From: Pseudotamlana agarivorans
Lineage (GTDB): Bacteria > Bacteroidota > Bacteroidia > Flavobacteriales > Flavobacteriaceae
Length of the DNA: 64,000 nt
Direction: 5' to 3'
Assembly (NCBI RefSeq): GCF_001642835.1
Contig: NZ_LXEI01000003.1
Location: 238,368 to 302,367 of the forward strand
Shown one piece after another: positions 26,844 through 34,933 of the stretch (position 1 is the first letter of the stretch; every line of letters begins with the position of its first letter). The notes beneath the pieces are model-generated. The model had not been told where the DNA came from, ran no database searches, and worked only from the letters and a program-made list of their open reading frames with translations. Made by a program: the position numbers and the translations under genes.

Positions 26844-28331
26844 ATGATTTATAACTTAATTAAAAAACACACAAAAAGTACGTTAGTACTGATTTTTGTG
26901 GCATTGGGCATAGTATCTTGCTATGACGATGGGCACGAGCCTTTCGTTCCGCCTTCTGGGAATGTGAATAACATTCAACCAAGTACACAGTTTACTACCA
27001 GTTTAGATGCAGACGATCAATTAACTGTTATATTTAGGAGCTACTCTACTGATGCTGCTTCTTATTTGTGGGAGTTTGGAGATGGTAGTACTTCAGATGA
27101 GGCTAACCCTAATTATACTTATTCTGAAGGTGGTCTGTATGATGTAAAATTAACGACTACTAGTTCAGACGGTTTAATTGCTAAGGATTCTACTCAAGTT
27201 GGTCCAATATCAGTTGGTTTTACCTTTGCAGTTGAAGATACACAAGTAACTTTTACCAATGCTACTTCTGGAGCGGAGTCTTTAGTATGGGATTTTGGTG
27301 ATGGTAGTTCTACGGAATGGTCTTATGAAGACACCGAAAACGATCCTAGCTTTAGTCCAGTTCACACTTACAAAGATGTTGGTCCTTATGATGTGGTTTT
27401 AACGGCTACAAATTTTGCTGGTGATACGTATTCTGTATCTCAAAAAGTTGAAGGCTTAGTACTTTCTACTGTACCAGATTTTACATTTGAAAATGTTACT
27501 GGTTTACAAGTACAATTTACAGATGCTTCAATTTTGGCAGAAACTCATGCTTGGGATTTTGGAGATGGTAACTCATCTACGGAATTAAATCCTTCTCATA
27601 CCTATGCTGCCGCAGGAACTTATGAGGTTACTTTAACAACGACGAATATTGAAGGTGTTGCTAAAAGTGTTTCATATTTTGTGCCTGTTGGAGGTGTTCA
27701 ACCAACCTTTAAAGCTATTGTGCAAAATGGTACTTGCGACGACCATCAGAATAATACTAGCGATAATGCCGATGCTTGGGATATGACGCCTAACTCTGAA
27801 GTTGAAGATGACAATTTAGGTGTTATTCCTAGTCCGTATCGTGCTTTATGGTATAATAGTGCCTTAAACGATTATATTGACGCGACTTATTGTGCTAATG
27901 AGCAACCAGGGTCTTCTAGTGATGGGAATTTTGTGAATGGTGTAAAAACTAGAGGTGTAAAAATTTCAGAGCCTTGCCGTCGTCTTTATCAACTTGTAGC
28001 TGTAGAGCCAGGTGTTGAATATACCTTTACGATCGATTCAAGATCAGAGGCTTCTGGTGTAAATTCAGAAGTATTCATCTTAAATAACGAAATTTCTACC
28101 GAAGCTGGTATTGATGCCGATCCAATGTCTGAGTCTGATGCGTATTATGAAATTACTAACGATTTCAATCCTGATAAGCCTTCTGCAGGTGTAGATACTT
28201 TCACTACGTCTACCTTCACTTTTAAAGCTTCAGGAAACTTTGTTGTAATTTATGTAAGAGCTTTAAATGCGGTTGATGATACTAATGAAGTATTCTATGA
28301 TAATATTGATATCATAACTCCTGGATTTTAA
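26844..28331 (+). CDS. Surface lipoprotein: three PKD domains plus putative alginate-binding module
   Basis: 495 residues. Lipoprotein signal ending at Cys26 (LGIVSC). Three PKD domains carry the hallmark W-x-FGDG: W76EFGDG, W149DFGDG and W237DFGDG. The C-terminal 208 residues (288-495) form a module shared with the secreted protein at 14072-15019 (DNADAWDMTP, EQPGSSSDGNFVNG, RRLYQL, TFTIDSRSEA, ITNDFN, FVVIYVRAL). PKD domains act as stiff spacers, so the module is held away from the membrane. It starts 12 bp after the preceding gene. Role: surface capture of alginate, inferred from context. Confidence 0.85.
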   Translation: MIYNLIKKHTKSTLVLIFVALGIVSCYDDGHEPFVPPSGNVNNIQPSTQFTTSLDADDQLTVIFRSYSTDAASYLWEFGDGSTSDEANPNYTYSEGGLYDVKLTTTSSDGLIAKDSTQVGPISVGFTFAVEDTQVTFTNATSGAESLVWDFGDGSSTEWSYEDTENDPSFSPVHTYKDVGPYDVVLTATNFAGDTYSVSQKVEGLVLSTVPDFTFENVTGLQVQFTDASILAETHAWDFGDGNSSTELNPSHTYAAAGTYEVTLTTTNIEGVAKSVSYFVPVGGVQPTFKAIVQNGTCDDHQNNTSDNADAWDMTPNSEVEDDNLGVIPSPYRALWYNSALNDYIDATYCANEQPGSSSDGNFVNGVKTRGVKISEPCRRLYQLVAVEPGVEYTFTIDSRSEASGVNSEVFILNNEISTEAGIDADPMSESDAYYEITNDFNPDKPSAGVDTFTTSTFTFKASGNFVVIYVRALNAVDDTNEVFYDNIDIITPGF

Positions 28332-28369
28332 TCATAAAAACAATCCAGTAAACCATAAATCAAAGTAAA

Positions 28370-29296
28370 ATGAAAAATTTTCGAAAAGAAATTTTAGGAT
28401 TATTACTTATAGCATTTATATCTGTAAGCGCTACTTGTCAAGATAAGACAAGTAGCGGTACAGATGCTAAGGCGAAGACTGAAAAAAAATCTAAGAAGAA
28501 GAAAAGAAAAAAAGGTAAAAAAGTAAGACTTCCTGATATTGACTTAAGTCACTGGAAGGTGACCTTACCGGTTCTTAATGAAAAGGGGAAACCTTACGAA
28601 ATTGACCCACCAGAAATTCTAGATTTTGCTTCTAATGAAGTCGCAAAACCTTATATGTATATTGATTCTACAGATGGTTCTATCGTTTTTCACGCTATGC
28701 CAACGAAATCAACTACAAAGAACACCAAATACACAAGGTCGGAGCTTAGAGAACAAATGGTTCCTGGTGAAAACAATGTAAATTGGACTTTTAAAGATGG
28801 TGGTTATATGAAAGGTACCATTGCCATGGATGCGGTTTCTAAAGATTCCAATGGGAAGTATCATAAAGTTATTATCATGCAAATTCATGGACGCTTAACT
28901 AATGAGCAACGTGATTTAATTGGTGAAGATGATAATAATGCACCGCCTATCCTTAAAATTTATTGGCAAAATGGTAAAGTTCGAGTTAAAACTAAAGAAC
29001 TTAAAAATATATCGGCTTCAAGTGAAGAGATTTTACATGAAGATGCTTGGGGCGATGATGAAGGATTTAATTTTGAACAAGAAGTTAACTTTAGAAAATT
29101 TACTTTAGAAGTAAAAATATCTGAAGGTAAAATGGTTATCGTCTTAAATGGTAATGAGTATAAAGTATATGAAAATATACATATGCAGCGTTGGGGTGTG
29201 TTTGAAAACTACTTTAAAGCTGGGAACTATTTTCAGTCTAGAGACGATGGGGCTTTTGCCAAAGTTAAGTTCTATGACTTAGAAGTAAGTCATTAA
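28370..29296 (+). CDS. PL7 alginate lyase lipoprotein
   Basis: 308 residues. Lipoprotein-type signal with Cys23 (SVSATC). Residues 34-53 are strikingly Lys/Arg-rich, forming a basic linker before the catalytic jelly roll (about 55-308). The three PL7 signatures are present: RSELRE (123-128), QIH (171-173) and YFKAGNYFQ (281-289), giving the usual catalytic set R127, Q171, H173 and Y287. QIH has been linked to activity on G-containing blocks. It is the last gene of the susCD operon, so it is probably a surface or periplasmic endolyase. Confidence 0.93.
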   Translation: MKNFRKEILGLLLIAFISVSATCQDKTSSGTDAKAKTEKKSKKKKRKKGKKVRLPDIDLSHWKVTLPVLNEKGKPYEIDPPEILDFASNEVAKPYMYIDSTDGSIVFHAMPTKSTTKNTKYTRSELREQMVPGENNVNWTFKDGGYMKGTIAMDAVSKDSNGKYHKVIIMQIHGRLTNEQRDLIGEDDNNAPPILKIYWQNGKVRVKTKELKNISASSEEILHEDAWGDDEGFNFEQEVNFRKFTLEVKISEGKMVIVLNGNEYKVYENIHMQRWGVFENYFKAGNYFQSRDDGAFAKVKFYDLEVSH

Positions 29297-29438
29297 TAAT
29301 AGAGTTAAGAAGTATAATTACTAAAAGGGTTTTAAAGGGGGATTGGTTAGAGTCAGAAGTGTCTTACAAGTCTCGTCAACAAAAGAATAATACTTGTTTG
29401 ACTTATTGTTAAGTGTTAATTTAGCACGAATTTTTGAG

Positions 29439-29473
29439 TTTGTAAAAAGGTATGAACTTAGGTTATATATTTG
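29439..29473 (+). promoter_or_regulatory. Promoter of the GntR regulator gene
   Basis: TTTG (29439-29442), a 23-bp spacer, then TATATTTG (29466-29473), 60 bp ahead of the start. No copy of the ACCAA/CTGGT operator is present, so the regulator gene seems not to repress itself through that site. Confidence 0.5.
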
Positions 29474-29533
29474 TATGTTTTTAAATTTAGAGAAATTGCT
29501 AAATTAATTAGGTTATAAAATTCACGTGAGAAG

Positions 29534-30241
29534 ATGAAATTAGACGTATTTACAGTAAGTGACAACAACAATAAAGCACAAAAGGCGATAATAAGTCAGA
29601 TTAAAGAACTAATAAATTATAAAAATTTAGAACCCGGCGACAAGTTACCATCAGAGAGAATGCTTTCAGAAAAGTTTGGTGTTACACGTGGATTGATACG
29701 TGATACCATTCAAAAGTTAGAATTTTACGGTCTATTAAAGTCTATTCCTCAAAGTGGAACTTTTGTTGCCAATATAGGTGTTGTAGCCATGAATGGTATG
29801 ATTGATGACATTTTAAGGTTGGAATCACCAGATTTTAAATCTCTAGTTGAAACAAGGATTTTACTAGAATTAAAAACAGTGAGTTTAGCATCTTTAAGAC
29901 GTACAGAAGAGGATCTTAAAAATATTGAAGAAGCTTTATTAGCTTATGAAGTTAAGGCAATAGCAGGTGAAGATGCTGTGCAAGAAGATTTACTTTTTCA
30001 CTTAGCCATTGCAAAAGCGAGTGGTAATGCTACCATGAATATGATGATGTTAACCATTATTCCACAAATAATTATGGATTTTGAGAAATATCATGTATGT
30101 GATAAAGATCAATCTGTGCTCGGTATTAAGGAACACCGAGGTATTTACGATTGTATAAAAACTCAAAACGCTGCTGAAGCAAGAGAAAAAATGAAAGATC
30201 ATTTTAATTTTTTGTATCAGTATTGTTATAGTACAGAATAA
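29534..30241 (+). CDS. GntR/FadR-family repressor of alginate genes (AusR-like)
   Basis: 235 residues. N-terminal GntR winged helix (about 15-80: LEPGDKLPSERMLSEKFGVTRGLIRDTIQKLE) and a FadR-type FCD ligand domain (about 95-230) with likely metal-binding residues D152, H156, H201 and H223. In Zobellia galactanivorans a GntR-family repressor, AusR, controls alginate genes and responds to KDG; this gene sits in the equivalent place. FadR-type regulators bind sites of the form TGGT-nn-ACCA, which is what the five operator arrays contain, so it is the natural candidate to bind them. The pairing is inference. Confidence 0.85.
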   Translation: MKLDVFTVSDNNNKAQKAIISQIKELINYKNLEPGDKLPSERMLSEKFGVTRGLIRDTIQKLEFYGLLKSIPQSGTFVANIGVVAMNGMIDDILRLESPDFKSLVETRILLELKTVSLASLRRTEEDLKNIEEALLAYEVKAIAGEDAVQEDLLFHLAIAKASGNATMNMMMLTIIPQIIMDFEKYHVCDKDQSVLGIKEHRGIYDCIKTQNAAEAREKMKDHFNFLYQYCYSTE

Positions 30242-30308
30242 TAAAAAAGACATAAGTAATGGTTTGAATTACAAGTTTGTAACTATTACTTGTCATTACT
30301 TTAAAAGG

Positions 30309-30340
30309 GAAGAAACAGTACAATAGTTTTCTTCCTTTAT
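30309..30340 (+). terminator. Probable terminator after the GntR gene
   Basis: GGAAGAAAC and GTTTTCTTCC arms around AGTACAATA, followed by TTTATAAT. One bulged base. It separates the regulator from the transporter gene. Confidence 0.5.
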
Positions 30341-30354
30341 AATGTATAAAAAAA

Positions 30355-30400
30355 TACAAATAACGATTTGTATAATGCTTTTAAGACTTTTGTAAGTCTT
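30355..30400 (+). promoter_or_regulatory. Two perfect palindromes ahead of the MFS transporter gene
   Basis: TACAAAT-AACG-ATTTGTA (30355-30372) and AAGACTT-TTGT-AAGTCTT (30383-30400) lie in tandem, 35-80 bp before the transporter start. They do not resemble the GntR-type or LacI-type sites of this locus. No clear TAnnTTTG box is visible, so the promoter may be atypical. Confidence 0.4.
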
Positions 30401-30434
30401 CGAGGTTCATTAATGTTTATAAATAAATAAAAAT

Positions 30435-31724
30435 ATGAAAGTAAAAGGTTTACGTTGGTTTATCATAGGACTAATCTTTGTGGCAACGGTTATCAATTAT
30501 ATTGATAGAAGTGCGCTAGCTATTATGTGGGGGAGTAATGATCAACCTGATTCTATCTCTGGATCATTAGGACTCACAAAAAGTGATTATGGTCTAATTC
30601 TAAATATTTTCATGGTGTTTTATGCACTAGGACAATTATTTTCAGGTAAATTATTTGATAAAGTAGGAACTAGAATTGGTTATGTAATTAGTATTGGTGT
30701 TTGGGGATTATCTTCATTCTTACACTCTACGGTTCGTGGTCTAGTTGGACTTACTATTTTTAGAAGTACATTAGGTATATCTGAAGCTGGGAACTGGCCA
30801 GGCGGTGTTAAAAGTAACGCCGAGTGGTTTCCAATTAAAGAACGTGCATTCGCTCAAGGTTTATTTAACGCAGGAGCTTCTATTGGTTCGGTAATCGCTC
30901 CACCTTTTATTGCTACTTTATTCGTTGCTTTTGGATGGAGAACAACATTTATGGTCATTGGTTCTTTTGGTATCCTTTGGATTATTCCATGGTTAATTAT
31001 TAACAAATCAGGACCTAAAACTCACCCTTGGATTACAGAAGAAGAACAAAAATTCATTATTGAAGGTCAGAGTAAAGCAGATCAAGCAGCTACAGCAGAT
31101 ACTAAAGGTTTAAGCTTAGGTCAAATTTTATCTCACAAAGAATCTTGGGCTATCGTATTAGGACGTTTCTTTTTAGAGCCTATCTGGTGGTTATTTGTAG
31201 GTTGGATGCCACTTTACTTGGCCGATGTTTACGGTTTTGATGTAAAAGAAGTTGGTATGTTTGCATGGGTACCTTACGTTGGTGCTGCTCTTGGTAGTAT
31301 TGCTGGTGGTTATGTTTCAGGACAAATTATTTCTAAAACACATTCTATAGATAAAGGTAGAAAATTAACCATTCTAATTGGTGGTATCATCATGTTCTTA
31401 GGTCTAATTGCTACTATTATGTTTGGAGATTCTCCAGAGCGTTTCGTGGCTATTGTATTCTTTGTGTTATTTGGTTTCCAATTTGCTATCGGAAATGTTC
31501 AAACATTACCAAGTGATTTATTTAGTGGTAAATCTGTTGGATCATTAGCAGGTCTTGCTGGTATGGTTGGTGTATTCTCTGTAATCTTAATGAACTTCTT
31601 AGTTCCTATTATTCAAGAGAAATTTTCATACACGCCAATTTTTGTAGCCATTGCTATTGCGGTTCCATTAGGATTAGGTTCCATTTACTATTTCGCAAGA
31701 GAAATTAAATCAGTAGAAGAATAA
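30435..31724 (+). CDS. MFS transporter, hexuronate/DEH uptake
   Basis: 429 residues, twelve membrane segments, with anion:cation symporter (ExuT-like) features: VINYIDRSALAIMWG in helix 1, FSGKLFDKVGTRIGY between helices 2 and 3, and GISEAGNWPGGVKSNAEWFPIKERAFAQGLFNAGASIG. This family carries hexuronates. Encoded between the alginate regulator and the DEH reductase, it probably brings unsaturated monouronate or DEH into the cytoplasm. The SDR gene follows after 34 bp, likely in the same transcript. Confidence 0.88.
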   Translation: MKVKGLRWFIIGLIFVATVINYIDRSALAIMWGSNDQPDSISGSLGLTKSDYGLILNIFMVFYALGQLFSGKLFDKVGTRIGYVISIGVWGLSSFLHSTVRGLVGLTIFRSTLGISEAGNWPGGVKSNAEWFPIKERAFAQGLFNAGASIGSVIAPPFIATLFVAFGWRTTFMVIGSFGILWIIPWLIINKSGPKTHPWITEEEQKFIIEGQSKADQAATADTKGLSLGQILSHKESWAIVLGRFFLEPIWWLFVGWMPLYLADVYGFDVKEVGMFAWVPYVGAALGSIAGGYVSGQIISKTHSIDKGRKLTILIGGIIMFLGLIATIMFGDSPERFVAIVFFVLFGFQFAIGNVQTLPSDLFSGKSVGSLAGLAGMVGVFSVILMNFLVPIIQEKFSYTPIFVAIAIAVPLGLGSIYYFAREIKSVEE

Positions 31725-31758
31725 ATAAAAAAATAATCAAATTTAAATTATAATAAAA

Positions 31759-32523
31759 ATGAGTAATTCAGGAAATAAAGTAGCGGTTGTAACCGGAGCC
31801 ACAGGTGGTATTGGATTTGAAGTTGCAAAACGCTTAGGAAAAGACGGTTATACTGTTGTATTAAATGGTATTGAAGACGAAGCTGGAGCTAAAAGAATTG
31901 AAGAACTTACAGCTTTAGGTATTAAAGCTGAGTATTACGGTTTTGATGTAACTAAAGATGAAGAGGTTACGGAAAACATTACAAAAATTGGTGAAAAGTA
32001 TGGTAGAATTGACGTGCTTGTAAACAATGCAGGTGGTATTGGTGTGAGAGCTAGATTTGAAGAAATGACAACGGATCAATACCGATTTGTTATGGCTTTA
32101 AACCTTGATTCTGTATTTTTTGCTTCAAGAGCTGCGATTCCTTTCCTTAAAAAAGGTGAGAATGCATCTATTATTAATTATACCTCTAACGCTGCATGGA
32201 ATGGTGCAGGTCCTGGTGCAGGAATCTATTCTGTATCAAAAGGTGGTGTACAATCTATAACAAGAGCATTAGCTAAAGATTTAGCTGAATATGGAATTAG
32301 AGTAAACGCAGTATCTCCAGGTACAATTGATACGCCTTTCCATGCGCAAATTAAAGCTACTAAGCCAGAAGTTTTCGCTTCTTGGGCAAATAGTGTTTTA
32401 TTAGGAAGATTAGGTCAGCCAGAAGAAGTTGCTGGTGTTGTTTCTTTCTTAGCGAGTGACGATGCGTCTTTCATGACTGCTGAAACTGTCCAAATTGGTG
32501 GTGGTCAAGCTTTAGGTATCTAA
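31759..32523 (+). CDS. SDR-family DEH reductase (to KDG)
   Basis: 254 residues with full short-chain dehydrogenase signatures: TGATGGIG (12-19) for the nucleotide, NNAGG (89-93), and catalytic S143, Y157 and K161 (YSVSK), plus PG after strand 6. In alginate degraders an SDR of this type reduces 4-deoxy-L-erythro-5-hexoseulose uronate (DEH) to 2-keto-3-deoxygluconate with NAD(P)H. The context (transporter upstream, KDG kinase and aldolase nearby) supports that over other SDR substrates. Cofactor preference cannot be judged with confidence. Confidence 0.85.
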   Translation: MSNSGNKVAVVTGATGGIGFEVAKRLGKDGYTVVLNGIEDEAGAKRIEELTALGIKAEYYGFDVTKDEEVTENITKIGEKYGRIDVLVNNAGGIGVRARFEEMTTDQYRFVMALNLDSVFFASRAAIPFLKKGENASIINYTSNAAWNGAGPGAGIYSVSKGGVQSITRALAKDLAEYGIRVNAVSPGTIDTPFHAQIKATKPEVFASWANSVLLGRLGQPEEVAGVVSFLASDDASFMTAETVQIGGGQALGI

Positions 32524-32546
32524 TTAGTACACTTTATTCATAATTT

Positions 32547-32585
32547 AAAAGGCTTGTGTTATTGATTTAACGCAAGCCTTTTTAT
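32547..32585 (+). terminator. Intrinsic terminator after the SDR gene
   Basis: AAAAGGCTTG pairs with CAAGCCTTTTT. It also faces the convergent LacI gene, so it may work in both directions. Confidence 0.8.
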
Positions 32586-32649
32586 ATTTAAAGTAAAATT
32601 TAATTAATTCTATAATTGATTAAATAAATATGTGATTTCAAATATTCAC

Positions 32650-33711
32650 CTAATTTTTGATTCGTGATGAATCACGAACAATCAGCTCTGCCTCTAGAAT
32701 TTTTTTATTCAAACTTTGTTTGATAACGGGCGCTTTCATGTGTTCTAAAAAGGTTTGAGCGGCCAATTTGCCAATTTCTTCACTGTGTTGGTTTATCGAA
32801 GTAATTGAAGGGGTTACCATGGAGGTAAAAGGTTCGTTTCCAAAACCTACTAAAGCGATGTCTTGGGGTACTCTTATGTTATTTTCTTTAAGAACTTGTA
32901 AAGCACCCAAAGCGGCATAGTCACTGGCTACATAAATAGCGTCGGGTCTGTTTTTTAATTCTAATAACTGCTGCATTTTAGCTCGTCCGTCTTTTATGGT
33001 TAGGCTTCCCTCTAATAACAACTCGGGTTCTAGAGGCAAATGGTAAGTTTTTAACGCATCCATATAACCTCTAATACGGTTATTGAAAATACGCGTGTGT
33101 TTGTAGCCACCAATATGCGCAATGCGCTTACAACCCTGTTCTACCAAATGCTGCACAATAATGCCACTACTTTTATAATCGTCTATACCTATATAATCAA
33201 CGTTTAAGTCATTTTCACCACGATCGAATAGAATAAGCGGAATGCCTTTAGTTTTAATCTTATTGTAATAATTTAAATCGATCGTTTCATTGGCCATTGA
33301 GGCTATAATACCATCAACTTGGGTATATAATAAAGTATCAATATTGTCGCATTCCTTTTTGTATGATTCGTTGGAATGCGTCATGATAATGTTGTACCCT
33401 TTCTTATTTAAAACTTCCTCCATACTCTGTACTACTGAAGAGAAAAAATGACTATTTGTACGTGGCGCAATAATGCCAACCAAATTACTTTTTCCTTTAC
33501 GTAGGGCACTCGCCAAGTGGTTCGGGTGGTAGTTCAAGTTTTTAGCCACTTGCTTTACCGCCTTTTTAGTTTTCTCACTAATACGTGAATCGTCATGCAA
33601 CGCTTTCGATACCGCAGCAGGCGAAATGTTAAGCACGTTGGCTATATCTTTTATGGTGGTTTTTCTTTTGATATTTATTTTTTTTATATATTTGCTTAAA
33701 CGTTTAAGCAA
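32650..33711 (-). CDS. LacI-family regulator of the KDG operon
   Basis: LacI family: an N-terminal HTH (TIKDIANVLNISPAAVSKALHDDSRISEKTK) and a periplasmic-binding-protein-like effector domain (GIIAPRTNSHFFSSVVQSMEE, YVASDYAALGALQVLKENNIRVPQDIALVGFGNEP). The start is problematic: no ATG or GTG lies ahead of the HTH. The outermost start is TTG at 33711, but that triplet is inside the operator and the -7 box. ATC at 33672 or ATA codons just after an A-rich stretch sit where a normal start would be. The coordinates given are the outer limit. It is divergent from kdgK and probably senses a pathway intermediate. Confidence 0.85.
   Translation of the reverse strand: MLKRLSKYIKKINIKRKTTIKDIANVLNISPAAVSKALHDDSRISEKTKKAVKQVAKNLNYHPNHLASALRKGKSNLVGIIAPRTNSHFFSSVVQSMEEVLNKKGYNIIMTHSNESYKKECDNIDTLLYTQVDGIIASMANETIDLNYYNKIKTKGIPLILFDRGENDLNVDYIGIDDYKSSGIIVQHLVEQGCKRIAHIGGYKHTRIFNNRIRGYMDALKTYHLPLEPELLLEGSLTIKDGRAKMQQLLELKNRPDAIYVASDYAALGALQVLKENNIRVPQDIALVGFGNEPFTSMVTPSITSINQHSEEIGKLAAQTFLEHMKAPVIKQSLNKKILEAELIVRDSSRIKN
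33692..33711 (-). promoter_or_regulatory. LacI-type operator overlapping its own promoter
   Basis: TTGCTTAAACGTTTAAGCAA is a perfect 20-bp palindrome with the central CG typical of LacI operators. On the minus strand the -7 box TACATTTG overlaps its edge, with TTTG 19 bp upstream, so the regulator probably represses itself. Confidence 0.75.
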
Positions 33712-33786
33712 ATGTAATTCTTAAATTTTTATAATCAAAACAGATTAAGAAAACTGTTTTGAAGATGAAGCCTTTTACATAGTGAT

Positions 33787-33802
33787 GCTTAATCGTTTAA
33801 GC
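33787..33802 (+). promoter_or_regulatory. LacI-type operator upstream of kdgK
   Basis: GCTTAATCGTTTAAGC differs at one base from the palindrome at the LacI gene. It lies 37 bp ahead of the kdgK start and just after a weak promoter (TTTG at 33758-33761). The same regulator is expected to control both divergent transcripts. Confidence 0.7.
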
Positions 33803-33838
33803 AAAACATAATTTTTGAATATTAAATAATAAAAAGAA

Positions 33839-34885
33839 ATGAGTAAAGTAGTAACGTTTGGAGAAATCATGTTAAGATTAGCTCCTCAAGGATTTTTAAG
33901 ATTTTCTCAAGCTAACAATTTTGATGTTGTTTATGGTGGTGGTGAATCTAACGTGGCAGTATCATTAGCTAACTATGGTGTTTCTTGTGATTTTGTAACA
34001 CGTTTACCAAAGAACGATATTGGTGAGTGTGCGATGATGGAAATGCGTAAAAGAGGCGTTGGTGTTGATAAAATTGTTTGGGGTGGTGATCGTTTAGGAA
34101 TCTATTTCTTAGAAACAGGTGCTGTTTCAAGAGGTTCTAAAGTGGTTTACGATAGAGCGTATTCTTCTATGTCTACTATTGAGTCTGGAATGATCGATTG
34201 GGATGCTGTTTTTGAAGGTGTTGAGTGGTTTCACTGGACTGGAATTACACCAGCGATTTCTCAAAGTTCTGCAGAAGTATGTTTAGAGGCTGTTAAAGCA
34301 GCTAGCGCAAAAGGTATTACAATCTCTACAGATTTAAACTACCGTGCTAAATTATGGAAGTACTGTGATGATGCACATAGAGAGTCTATCATGACTGAAT
34401 TAACATCTTACTGTGATGTTGTTTTAGGAAACGAAGAAGATGCTGAAATGCACTTTGGTATCAAACCAGAAGGAATTACAGTTCAAACTGCTGGTCATGA
34501 TGTAAAAGCTGAGGCTTTCTTATCTGTTTGTAAGCAAATGATGGAGAAATTCCCAAGAGCTAAAAAGGTTATTACTACTTTAAGAGGTTCTATCTCTGCA
34601 TCTCATAACACATGGGCTGGAGTTTTATATGATGGAAAACAAATGTTAGAAACACGTCAATACCAAATTACAGATATCGTTGATAGAGTAGGTGGTGGTG
34701 ATTCATTCATGGGAGGTTTAATCTACGGATTATTAACTTACCCAGATGATGACCAAAATGCACTTGACTTTGCTGTTGCTGCATCTTGTTTAAAACACAC
34801 TATTAAAGGTGATGCCAACTTAGTAACAGTTGATGAAGTTAAAAAATTAATGGGTGGCGACGCTTCTGGTCGTGTAGCTCGATAA
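33839..34885 (+). CDS. kdgK: 2-keto-3-deoxygluconate kinase
   Basis: 348 residues, PfkB/ribokinase family. Glycine-rich substrate segment GGGESNVAVSLANYG (33-47) near the N-terminus and the PfkB signature VDRVGGGDSFMGG with the catalytic base D288 near the C-terminus. It phosphorylates KDG to KDPG with ATP in the cytoplasm, following the SDR and preceding the aldolase. It is the first gene of an operon whose promoter carries the LacI-type palindrome. A perfect hairpin with U-run follows its stop. Confidence 0.9.
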   Translation: MSKVVTFGEIMLRLAPQGFLRFSQANNFDVVYGGGESNVAVSLANYGVSCDFVTRLPKNDIGECAMMEMRKRGVGVDKIVWGGDRLGIYFLETGAVSRGSKVVYDRAYSSMSTIESGMIDWDAVFEGVEWFHWTGITPAISQSSAEVCLEAVKAASAKGITISTDLNYRAKLWKYCDDAHRESIMTELTSYCDVVLGNEEDAEMHFGIKPEGITVQTAGHDVKAEAFLSVCKQMMEKFPRAKKVITTLRGSISASHNTWAGVLYDGKQMLETRQYQITDIVDRVGGGDSFMGGLIYGLLTYPDDDQNALDFAVAASCLKHTIKGDANLVTVDEVKKLMGGDASGRVAR

Positions 34886-34895
34886 TAAATATGTA

Positions 34896-34929
34896 AAAAG
34901 GTAATGAGGTAACTCATTACCTTTTTTTT
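34896..34929 (+). terminator. Strong terminator-like hairpin between kdgK and the PFK gene
   Basis: GGTAATGAG (34900-34908), loop GTAA, CTCATTACC (34913-34921), then eight T, with A-run on the 5' side. The stem is perfect. It ends four bases before the ATG of the next gene, so the downstream genes depend on read-through or on a promoter I cannot see. Confidence 0.75.
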
Positions 34930-34933
34930 ATAT

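Noticed and set aside
32650..33802. The LacI palindromes as GntR targets
   Set aside because: They have a central CG and TTAA arms, unlike the TGGT/ACCA half-sites of the five arrays, so they are assigned to the LacI protein.
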